A DNA stretch of 5,653 bases from Bacteroidales bacterium UBA3709 (GTDB lineage: Bacteria; Bacteroidota; Bacteroidia; Bacteroidales; UBA932): positions 48,218 to 53,870 of the forward strand of contig DFIA01000040.1 of assembly GCA_002372015.1 (NCBI GenBank). Direction: 5' to 3'. The translations under genes were made by a program, and so were the position numbers. Below the pieces are notes generated by a model. It searched no databases, was not told the DNA's origin, and worked only from the letters and a program-made list of their open reading frames with translations. Shown piece after piece: positions 1 through 4,965 of the stretch. Position 1 is the stretch's first letter. The number at the start of each line of letters is the position of its first letter.

Positions 1-335
1 GAGCCATACTCAATGCCGTCTTCGGCTTCTTTTACTGCAAACTTGTAGTTGTCTGCATCATAGTCTAAAACAGAAACTTCTCGATAGTTGTCGTCGCAGA
101 TTAGCTCGCCTTTCTTAAAATGATATGATCCTGCCGTATCGCCAAAATCTTCTGTGGCGTAGTAAGCTGTTAATGTGCCTGCCTCCGGCGTTTGAATAGG
201 AGAAGGAGCTGCATGCGCAGATGGAATGTCTTTTGGCTGTTCAGACTGGTGAGACTGAGTTGTGGAATCCGACTTGCAGCATACTGCCAACGCCCAAACC
301 ACAAAGATTACAGATAGAGATAAAAAATTTTTCAT
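1..335 (-). CDS. Probable small lipoprotein of unknown function, 5' part only
   Basis: The reading frame opens at ATG 335-333 and stays open through 111 codons to the left edge, so the C-terminus is missing. The N-terminus (MKNFLSLSVI, then FVVWALAVCC) is a short basic start, a hydrophobic segment and a double cysteine at residues 19-20, which is a plausible lipoprotein signal. However, the lipobox (LAVC or AVCC) lacks the usual G/A/S before the modified Cys, and Trp14 in the core is unusual. Residues 22-52 are a Ser/Thr/Gln/Pro/Ala-rich tether. From about residue 53 a more ordered part begins, with alternating acidic and aromatic residues (LTAYYATEDFGD; later DDNYREVSVLDYD). I do not recognise this domain. 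The gene is divergent from the NlpC/P60 gene across a 201-nt gap and has its own -7 box. The calls of CDS and export are fairly firm; function is unknown. Confidence 0.75.
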   Translation of the reverse strand, partial: MKNFLSLSVIFVVWALAVCCKSDSTTQSHQSEQPKDIPSAHAAPSPIQTPEAGTLTAYYATEDFGDTAGSYHFKKGELICDDNYREVSVLDYDADNYKFAVKEAEDGIEYG

Positions 336-374
336 AGTATGTTACGAAGGTTTTCTTATGTTTATATAACCTTG

Positions 375-382
375 CAAATGTA
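375..382 (-). promoter_or_regulatory. Bacteroides-type -7 promoter box for the lipoprotein at 1-335
   Basis: On the minus strand this reads TACATTTG, a full match to the Bacteroidota -7 consensus TAnnTTTG. It sits 39 nt upstream of the ATG at 335. No good TTG is seen 19-21 nt further upstream (around 402-408), so the -33 element is weak or absent. The predicted leader holds a small dyad (AAGGTT at 347-352, AACCTT at 368-373) of doubtful meaning. Confidence 0.55.
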
Positions 383-506
383 GGCATTTTTGTCTATCCT
401 CCTGCATATATGCCAATGGTGTTGATATATAGTCTGCATGGGAACGAGGGTTGTTGCGGCAAAACGCAAAGAGTGCTGTGGAGTGCTTCTTTACGATAAT
501 TTTTAG

Positions 507-514
507 TACATTTG
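507..514 (+). promoter_or_regulatory. Bacteroides-type -7 promoter box for the murein-peptide unit
   Basis: TACATTTG matches TAnnTTTG and ends 22 nt before the ATG at 537, giving a leader of roughly 16 nt. A convincing TTTG -33 box is not present at the expected spacing (region 482-488). The same octamer occurs on the opposite strand at 375-382, so the two divergent genes have matching -7 boxes. Confidence 0.55.
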
Positions 515-536
515 TCTGTATAAAACGATCATTGCT

Positions 537-1745
537 ATGAAGAGAATCTGTCTATTGCTTATAGCACTTCTGATAAATATCTGTGCCTCTGCCCAAGAAA
601 TAAGTTTTCTTTTTAACAGAATCAACAAAGAGATTGAGAACACTTATGCGCCAGACCAAAGAGACAAAACATACCAAGTGTCTATGGTAGAAAAAAATGG
701 TAAGCTAATTCTACTGGGCTCTACAACAGAAAAAGCTGCCATAGAAGCGTTGGTATCGCGGCTCGCAAATGCCGGTATTACAGCAGAAAACAGAATAGAG
801 CTTCTGCCGTCTGAAAGTTTGAGGGGCAAAACCTACGGAATTGTTTGCATGTCCACCGCAAGCTTTAATTCCGAGGGTAGTTTTAGTGCAGAGAGCGGCA
901 CTCAAGCACTAATGGGTATGCCGGTAAGAATTTTGGAAGAAAAAGATGGTTGGTACCGTTGCATAAATATGGAAGGTTACACCGCATGGGTAATTACTCG
1001 CAGCATAACAGCCATGACAGAAGCAGAATATGAAGAGTATCTTGCCAAACCTAAAGTGTTAGTAAACACCAAATACTCCACTCTTTACACAAACGGTAAC
1101 TCAAACAGTCTGCCCGTAAGCGATCTTGTGTGGGGCAATATTTTGATAGACGAGGGCAAAGTTGGAGCGTGGAGAAAGGTTTCTGTTACAGACGGCAGAA
1201 CGGGTTATGTACCTAACTCAGATGTAATAGGGTTCAACGAATGGATAAGCAAAGCTCACCCAACAGAAAAGAATATAGTAGAAACCGCTAAACAGTTTTG
1301 CGGCTTCCCTTATGTATGGGGCGGAACTTCCATAAAAGGAGTAGATTGCAGCGGCTTAACAAAGAGCGTATATTTCCTCAACGGCTATGTTCTAAGAAGA
1401 GATGCATCGCAGCAATGCAAAACCGGAGATAGTGTAGATGTTCACAAATTTGTAGAAGGCACATACACAAAGGCCGCTCTCTCTAACCTTAAACCGGGAG
1501 ACCTTCTGTTCTTTGGACGCAAGGCTGAGAACGGGCGTAAAGAAAGAGTTACTCATGTTGCCATATATATGGGTAACGGCATGATTATTCATTCCTCTAA
1601 CATAGTGAGAATTAACAGTATGATTCCGGGAGAAAACGATTATTATACCGGAGCAAAAAGGCTGCTTAAAGCTCGCCGAATAATTGGAACTGCAGATAAA
1701 GGCAAGGGTGTGATAAGCGTAAAAAACGCAGGACTTAGCAAGTAG
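537..1745 (+). CDS. Exported NlpC/P60 endopeptidase with SH3-like domains (YkfC-like gamma-D-glutamyl-diamino acid endopeptidase)
   Basis: Predicted cysteine peptidase of 402 aa that cuts the gamma-D-Glu-diamino-acid bond of murein peptides. Residues 1-19 are a Sec signal peptide (MKRI, hydrophobic core, CASA before QE), so it should act in the periplasm. Residues 21-95 are an alpha/beta N-terminal region that I do not name. Two SH3-like segments follow at about 99-158 (ends GYTAWVI) and 173-232 (ends GYVPNSD). The NlpC/P60 domain covers about 243-375: PYVWGG 258-263, catalytic Cys271 in VDCSG, His340 in THVAIYMG and His352 in IIHSS. The Asp270-Cys271-Ser272 triplet and the tandem SH3 arrangement match YkfC-type enzymes, whose Asp is known to help bind the free amino group of the N-terminal L-Ala. 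The dipeptide epimerase gene begins 48 nt downstream with no terminator between, which supports L-Ala-D-Glu as the product. The start is fixed by the signal peptide and the promoter 22 nt upstream. Family call is firm; exact bond specificity is inferred. Confidence 0.93.
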   Translation: MKRICLLLIALLINICASAQEISFLFNRINKEIENTYAPDQRDKTYQVSMVEKNGKLILLGSTTEKAAIEALVSRLANAGITAENRIELLPSESLRGKTYGIVCMSTASFNSEGSFSAESGTQALMGMPVRILEEKDGWYRCINMEGYTAWVITRSITAMTEAEYEEYLAKPKVLVNTKYSTLYTNGNSNSLPVSDLVWGNILIDEGKVGAWRKVSVTDGRTGYVPNSDVIGFNEWISKAHPTEKNIVETAKQFCGFPYVWGGTSIKGVDCSGLTKSVYFLNGYVLRRDASQQCKTGDSVDVHKFVEGTYTKAALSNLKPGDLLFFGRKAENGRKERVTHVAIYMGNGMIIHSSNIVRINSMIPGENDYYTGAKRLLKARRIIGTADKGKGVISVKNAGLSK

Positions 1746-1793
1746 CAAACCTCTTTATTCTAACACACAGATAAATTTCAAAAAACACACAAG

Positions 1794-2978
1794 ATGAGCA
1801 ACAGAAGAACATTTTTGAAAAGGGCTGGATTGCTTACCGCAGCAGCCGCTATTTTTAGTCCTGCACAGATTTTTGCACAAGCAAAAGGAGTTTCAAAACC
1901 TTCTGGCAAAAAAGAACTTGAACTCGAGTGGTGCCCTTTTACAGCTAAGATGAAGCATGTATTTACCATTGCCAACTCATCTCGTTCAACTACCCCTATT
2001 GTACTTACCAGAATTACCTACGACGGATACACTGGCTATGGAGAGGCAGCTATGCCTCCTTATCTTGGAGAAACAACAAATTCTGCAATAGACTATCTAA
2101 AGAAGGCCAGGCCGGTGTTGAAAAAGTTTAAAGATCCGTGGATGATTGGCGCAATTATGGAAGAAATGGATGCTATCACCACAAACAACTGTGCAGCAAA
2201 GGCTTCTATAGATATTGCACTTCACGATTTAGTTGGCCAGATGCTCGGCCAACCTTGGTGGAAAATTTGGGGATTTGATGCTACAAAATGCCCTTACAAT
2301 TCTTTCACCGTTGGTTTAGATACTCAAGAAGTTGTTAGAGAAAAGGCTAAAGAGGCTGCCTCTGAAGGACATTTGATTAAGGTTAAGCTCGGCAGAACAG
2401 AAGAGCAAGACAAGATGATGATTAACACCATACGGGAAGTTACAGACACAACTATATGCATAGATGCCAACCAAGGTTGGAAAGACAAACACTATGCTTT
2501 AGATATGATAAACTGGCTGGCTACTAAAAATGTGAACATGATAGAGCAGCCTATGCCAAAACTCATGTTAGACGAAGCCGGCTGGCTTACAGAAAGAAGC
2601 CCACTGCCTATTATGGCAGACGAAGCATGCCAAAGGCTAACCGATGTGCGCAAACTATACGGGCATTATTCAGGAATTAACATTAAACTGATGAAGTGCA
2701 CCGGCCTTCATGAGGCAAGGGAAATGGTTTCTTTGGCTCAGGCACTCGGCATGAAACTTATGATAGGCTGCATGACAGAAACTTCTGTTGCCATTGCTGC
2801 CGGTGCTCAGATAGCCCCTGTATGCGAATGGACAGACTTAGATGGTAATTGGCTAATATCCAACGATGTTTTCCACTCCTCTACAGTAGAAGACGGTAAA
2901 ATTGTACCTTCTTCTGACCCTGGCCTCGGCCTAAAGATGAACAAAGGAGCCAACCTCAAATATACATCCCAAGAATAA
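1794..2978 (+). CDS. Dipeptide (L-Ala-D/L-Glu) epimerase, enolase superfamily, with Tat-type signal peptide
   Basis: Predicted to convert L-Ala-D-Glu from murein into L-Ala-L-Glu (394 aa, including an export signal of about 30 aa). All landmarks of the muconate-lactonizing-enzyme subgroup are present. The KxK motif is Lys196-Val-Lys198 (IKVKLG). Metal ligands are Asp224 (IDAN), Glu251 (IEQP) and Asp276 (ADEA). The opposite-face base is Lys298 (INIKLMK). The GCMTETS loop is at 325-331. Asp348-Leu-Asp350 (TDLDG) corresponds to the DxD that holds the dipeptide amino group in L-Ala-D/L-Glu epimerases. The N-terminus NRRTFLKR is close to the Tat consensus S/T-R-R-x-F-L-K. It is followed by an Ala/Leu-rich core and possible cleavage after Ala28 or Ala30 (AQA, then KG), so export in folded form is likely. 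It follows the NlpC/P60 gene by 48 nt and ends at a strong terminator. The family is firm; the substrate is well supported by the DxD and the neighbour, though some relatives accept other dipeptides. Confidence 0.93.
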   Translation: MSNRRTFLKRAGLLTAAAAIFSPAQIFAQAKGVSKPSGKKELELEWCPFTAKMKHVFTIANSSRSTTPIVLTRITYDGYTGYGEAAMPPYLGETTNSAIDYLKKARPVLKKFKDPWMIGAIMEEMDAITTNNCAAKASIDIALHDLVGQMLGQPWWKIWGFDATKCPYNSFTVGLDTQEVVREKAKEAASEGHLIKVKLGRTEEQDKMMINTIREVTDTTICIDANQGWKDKHYALDMINWLATKNVNMIEQPMPKLMLDEAGWLTERSPLPIMADEACQRLTDVRKLYGHYSGINIKLMKCTGLHEAREMVSLAQALGMKLMIGCMTETSVAIAAGAQIAPVCEWTDLDGNWLISNDVFHSSTVEDGKIVPSSDPGLGLKMNKGANLKYTSQE

Positions 2979-3008
2979 AATTCTATCTTTAAATAAGGAT
3001 TAGTTTGC

Positions 3009-3040
3009 ACAGGCCGCAGATAGCGGCCTGTTTGTTTTTT
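3009..3040 (+). terminator. Intrinsic terminator of the NlpC/P60-epimerase unit
   Basis: A 9-bp GC-rich stem, ACAGGCCGC (3009-3017) against GCGGCCTGT (3023-3031), has a 5-nt loop (AGATA) and is followed by a T-rich tail (TTGTTTTTT, 3032-3040). It begins 31 nt after the epimerase stop. Its tail also contains the -33 box of the next promoter. Confidence 0.88.
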
Positions 3041-3061
3041 AGGTCAAAAACGGTATCTTTG
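3031..3061 (+). promoter_or_regulatory. Bacteroides-type promoter (-33 TTTG, -7 TATCTTTG) for the 3085-4107 unit
   Basis: TTTG at 3031-3034 is followed after exactly 19 nt by TATCTTTG at 3054-3061, a full match to the Bacteroidota arrangement TTTG-N19-TAnnTTTG. The start codon at 3085 is 23 nt beyond the -7 box, giving a leader of roughly 15-20 nt. The -33 box lies in the U-tract of the preceding terminator. Confidence 0.82.
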
Positions 3062-3084
3062 CATCTAATTAATTCGCAAAAGAT

Positions 3085-3363
3085 ATGAATCTTAGAACTA
3101 TTAAGAAGGATGTAGAATTCCTTATTGCAGAACTCGTAGATGATTGCTTCATCTATCTTGAACTTAACGGAGAAGAAAAAGTAGAACAAGTTGGAGAAAT
3201 TATTGGAGAAGCTCTCGACTTGCAAGACAACCTGATGGACAAAATCAATCATCGTCCGGCCGAAGCACAGCCAAATAAATACTACAAGGCTATTAATCAG
3301 GAGTTATTTAGCGGCATAGATAACCTGTATGAAAAGCTTAGTGCTCTCAGTAAAAAGAAATAG
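3085..3363 (+). CDS. Small helical conserved-type protein of unknown function (92 aa)
   Basis: The 92-aa product has no signal peptide or membrane segment, so it is probably cytoplasmic. It starts MNLRTIKKDVEFLIAEL and is rich in charged and leucine/isoleucine positions with helical periodicity. A second predicted helix lies at about 30-55 (EEKVEQVGEIIGEAL), a short Pro-containing break at 57-63 (HRPAEAQ), and a C-terminal helix from about 66 to the Lys-rich end. It resembles, from memory, a small uncharacterised protein common in Bacteroidales genomes that begins MNLRTIKKD; this needs a database search. I see no catalytic or metal-binding motif. Its promoter is strong, and the lipoprotein gene starts 30 nt after its stop with no promoter or terminator between, so the two are probably cotranscribed. 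The reading frame is well supported; the function is unknown. Confidence 0.85.
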   Translation: MNLRTIKKDVEFLIAELVDDCFIYLELNGEEKVEQVGEIIGEALDLQDNLMDKINHRPAEAQPNKYYKAINQELFSGIDNLYEKLSALSKKK

Positions 3364-3393
3364 CCTGCCCTTTAATGATAAAATAGTTTGATT

Positions 3394-4107
3394 ATGAAAA
3401 ACATAGTTACAATATCGTTTGCGGCAGTAATAATTTTTCTGCTTATGGGCTGCAACAGTGGTACAAAAAGTACACCTTCCAGCCAAGAAGAAAGTAAAGA
3501 TATTGCTATGAGCGATACTGATATGCCTGCAGAGCAAGTTGTTACAGAAGATATTGCCCAAAATGTACTCAAACTTATAGACAGATCGCTTATTCCAAGC
3601 CAGATCACAGAGCAAGAGCTCGATGAGGCAATGAATACTGTCAGAACTTTTGACGAATATACCACACCCATGAGCTTAAACATCACCCATGCAAATGATG
3701 GAGTGTACAACATTGCCTACATAAATTGCTATCCTATGATGGATAACAAAAGTTACTATGTGCTCATGCATACAGAGGCCGGCGTAGATGGTACAGTTCT
3801 CGAAGATATAAAGACATACATATACAGAGACGGAATCCTCATGGAAGAAGATGTGCCTTTTAAGATACCTACCTTCAACGAATTTTTCTCTGGCGTAGAA
3901 ATTCCGGCCGAACTGCAGTCAGACTTAAATACGTTCAAAAAAGTAATGGCTAAGCAGAAGAACTTTTCAGGCTTCGATTTAAGATTTGGAGAACAAGACC
4001 ATGCTGTTCTGCAATTCAGGCCAAGTTATATTTTTTCAGACGAGATCTATGAATTAGCCAAACCTATTGAATATCAGTTTAACGGAAACACTTTTGTGCG
4101 GATGTAA
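3394..4107 (+). CDS. Lipoprotein of unknown function (237 aa)
   Basis: I choose ATG 3394 rather than the in-frame TTG at 3388, because it gives a standard signal peptide (MKNIVTI, hydrophobic core) ending in a good lipobox, LMGC, with the lipidated Cys at residue 20. The next 25 or so residues (Ser/Thr/Glu/Gln-rich, containing TPSSQEESKD) look like a flexible tether. The mature part appears mixed alpha/beta. Helical stretches lie near 54-85 (AQNVLKLIDRSLI, ITEQELDEAMNTV). A beta-rich section includes YNIAYINCYPMMD and YYVLMHTEAGVDG, and the C-terminus reads IEYQFNGNTFVRM. I do not recognise the domain and see no enzyme motif. No Lys-Asp/Glu surface-export signature follows the Cys, so periplasmic-side anchoring is as likely as surface exposure. 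It is probably cotranscribed with the 92-aa gene and ends at a strong terminator. Confidence 0.85.
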   Translation: MKNIVTISFAAVIIFLLMGCNSGTKSTPSSQEESKDIAMSDTDMPAEQVVTEDIAQNVLKLIDRSLIPSQITEQELDEAMNTVRTFDEYTTPMSLNITHANDGVYNIAYINCYPMMDNKSYYVLMHTEAGVDGTVLEDIKTYIYRDGILMEEDVPFKIPTFNEFFSGVEIPAELQSDLNTFKKVMAKQKNFSGFDLRFGEQDHAVLQFRPSYIFSDEIYELAKPIEYQFNGNTFVRM

Positions 4108-4144
4108 ACACCGTTCAGGGGTAAGGAAATGACCCTACTATTAT

Positions 4145-4176
4145 ACAAGCTGCTATTATAGGCAGCTTGTTTTTTT
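4145..4176 (+). terminator. Intrinsic terminator after the 237-aa lipoprotein gene
   Basis: A perfect 9-bp stem, ACAAGCTGC (4145-4153) against GCAGCTTGT (4162-4170), has an 8-nt AT-rich loop and is followed by TTTTTT (4171-4176). It begins 38 nt after the lipoprotein stop. The last two Ts are also part of the stop codon (TAA on the minus strand, 4177-4175) of the convergent metallopeptidase gene. On the minus strand the tail after the hairpin is not U-rich, so function in that direction would be weaker. Confidence 0.88.
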
Positions 4177-4786
4177 ATAACTTATAGTTTTTAAGGCGGG
4201 CAGCAAGCGCTTTTTCTTTGCCATCTGTTATGGCATTCAAGAGAGCATGGAACCTTGGGCTGTGGTTAGGATACACTAAATGGCAAAGTTCGTGAGCTAT
4301 TACATAGTCCATAAGTTCTTCCGGCAGCCTCACGAGGTTCATATTCAGGTTGATATTCCTAAGCGTTGAGCAGCTTCCCCAATTGGAAGAATTGTTCTTG
4401 ATTGCTACACGATTATACCTGAAAGGGTCTTCCATTATATTACCGGCACTATCTCTTATTTTTACTTTCTGAGTCATTAACTCATACATCTGTCTTGTAC
4501 GCTGCGGAAGTATTGCATGAGCCTGCTTGTTTATCTGATAATCGGATGGCATTCCGGCTTCATGTGCAGACTTTCTGCGCTTTAAGATTTCCATACGCTT
4601 GGTGGCCATCTTGCCGCCAACAGAAAAAAGAAAACGCTCCGCTTCTTGATACGACAAATAAACCGGCAGGGTAACTTTTATCTCTCCTTTGGAAGATATA
4701 ATTACCCTGATACTGCGGCTTTGAGGATATTTGGTGTAAGTTACCTCTCCAAGGCCATTGTCGTATTTTACAGTCATCGTCTGCAT
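4175..4786 (-). CDS. YgjP-like (DUF45) zinc metallopeptidase
   Basis: The 203-aa product is a predicted gluzincin-type metallopeptidase without signal peptide, so probably cytoplasmic. The zinc-binding motif is His165-Glu166-Leu-Cys-His169 in VIAHELCHLVYPNHS, with His175 as likely third ligand. The family hallmark WGSCS is at 136-140. The N-terminal part (SIRVIISSKGEIKVTLP, about 25-41) is the usual beta-rich YgjP start, followed by a basic helical segment (about 45-72) and the catalytic C-terminal half. Length is slightly short of the usual 220-240 aa, but all motifs are intact. The physiological substrate of this family is not known. ATG 4786 gives the longest product. Because the -7 box ends only 7 nt before it, ATG 4777 (MTVKYDNG) is a serious alternative start. 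The gene is convergent with the lipoprotein unit and divergent from the ATPase gene, so it is probably transcribed alone. Confidence 0.92.
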   Translation of the reverse strand: MQTMTVKYDNGLGEVTYTKYPQSRSIRVIISSKGEIKVTLPVYLSYQEAERFLFSVGGKMATKRMEILKRRKSAHEAGMPSDYQINKQAHAILPQRTRQMYELMTQKVKIRDSAGNIMEDPFRYNRVAIKNNSSNWGSCSTLRNINLNMNLVRLPEELMDYVIAHELCHLVYPNHSPRFHALLNAITDGKEKALAARLKNYKL

Positions 4787-4793
4787 ACCAATG

Positions 4794-4801
4794 CAAAGTT
4801 A
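4794..4801 (-). promoter_or_regulatory. Bacteroides-type -7 box for the YgjP-like gene
   Basis: On the minus strand this reads TAACTTTG, matching TAnnTTTG. Only 7 nt separate it from the ATG at 4786, so transcription should begin at or next to that codon. The mRNA would be nearly leaderless, or translation would begin at ATG 4777. The -33 region (about 4819-4823) reads TTTT, one mismatch from TTTG. Confidence 0.5.
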
Positions 4802-4846
4802 TAAAAACTATAAAAGTTAAAAGGTAATGGCCACGCCTTGGAGTTT

Positions 4847-4859
4847 GGTACTCTGTACC
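4847..4859. other. Small perfect hairpin in the divergent intergenic region
   Basis: GGTAC (4847-4851) and GTACC (4855-4859) are perfect inverted repeats around TCT. The hairpin directly precedes a second one at 4861-4874, separated by a single G. It lies upstream of both flanking promoters and belongs to no gene. The role is unknown: operator, remnant of a repeat, or chance. Confidence 0.45.
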
Positions 4860-4860
4860 G

Positions 4861-4879
4861 GTCGCTCAAGCGACTTTTT
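4861..4879 (+). terminator. Orphan terminator-like hairpin
   Basis: GTCGC (4861-4865) pairs with GCGAC (4870-4874) across a TCAA loop and is followed by TTTTT (4875-4879). The shape is that of a weak intrinsic terminator on the plus strand. No plus-strand gene lies upstream to be terminated: the neighbour on that side is transcribed the other way, and the ATPase promoter lies downstream. It might shield the ATPase from read-through or end an unseen short RNA. Confidence 0.4.
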
Positions 4880-4921
4880 AATCGCACTCTGGTAGATTTT
4901 GAAAAAAACGGGAATATTTAA

Positions 4922-4951
4922 TTGAAAATATAAGGAATTTTTATATGTTTG
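4922..4951 (+). promoter_or_regulatory. Bacteroides-type promoter (-33 TTG, -7 TATGTTTG) for the ATPase gene
   Basis: TTG at 4922-4924 is followed after 19 nt by TATGTTTG at 4944-4951, matching the Bacteroidota consensus. The -7 box ends 14 nt before ATG 4966 and 20 nt before the in-frame ATG 4972, so the leader is very short. Confidence 0.75.
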
Positions 4952-4965
4952 TACCGTAAACAGAA

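Noticed and set aside
347..373. AAGGTT/AACCTT dyad in the leader of the left lipoprotein
   Set aside because: Six AT-rich pairs over a 15-nt loop are expected by chance in this base composition. It does not resemble any riboswitch I know.
438..506. 22-codon frame (MGTRVVAAKR...) in the divergent promoter region
   Set aside because: Too short to be supported by itself. It has no promoter or ribosome site of its own, and it overlaps the promoter region of the NlpC/P60 gene.
1392..1748. 118-aa open frame on the minus strand inside the NlpC/P60 gene
   Set aside because: It lies fully antisense to a coding region with intact catalytic motifs, and its product is an unremarkable mix rich in Ser, Cys and Phe with no domain.
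1772..1779. TAAATTTC between the NlpC/P60 and epimerase genes as a possible promoter
   Set aside because: The final base differs from TAnnTTTG and there is no TTG at 19-21 nt upstream. Cotranscription of the two genes is the simpler reading.
537..2978. Possibility that the NlpC/P60-epimerase pair is a toxin-effector or defence cassette
   Set aside because: The enzymes match the known murein-recycling gene pair, both have export signals, and no immunity-like gene or secretion adaptor is present.
3384..3390. TAGTTTG just before the 237-aa lipoprotein as a possible promoter
   Set aside because: The spacing between TA and TTTG is one base short of the consensus, and the box would abut the start codon.
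3304..3713. Two overlapping minus-strand frames (103 and 113 aa) across the 3085/3394 gene junction
   Set aside because: Both are antisense to better-supported genes. The apparent hydrophobicity of the 113-aa frame is a by-product of reading acidic and polar codons in reverse.
4119..4135. GGGT/ACCC hairpin after the lipoprotein stop
   Set aside because: A 4-bp stem with a 9-nt loop is too weak to mean much, and the strong terminator follows directly.
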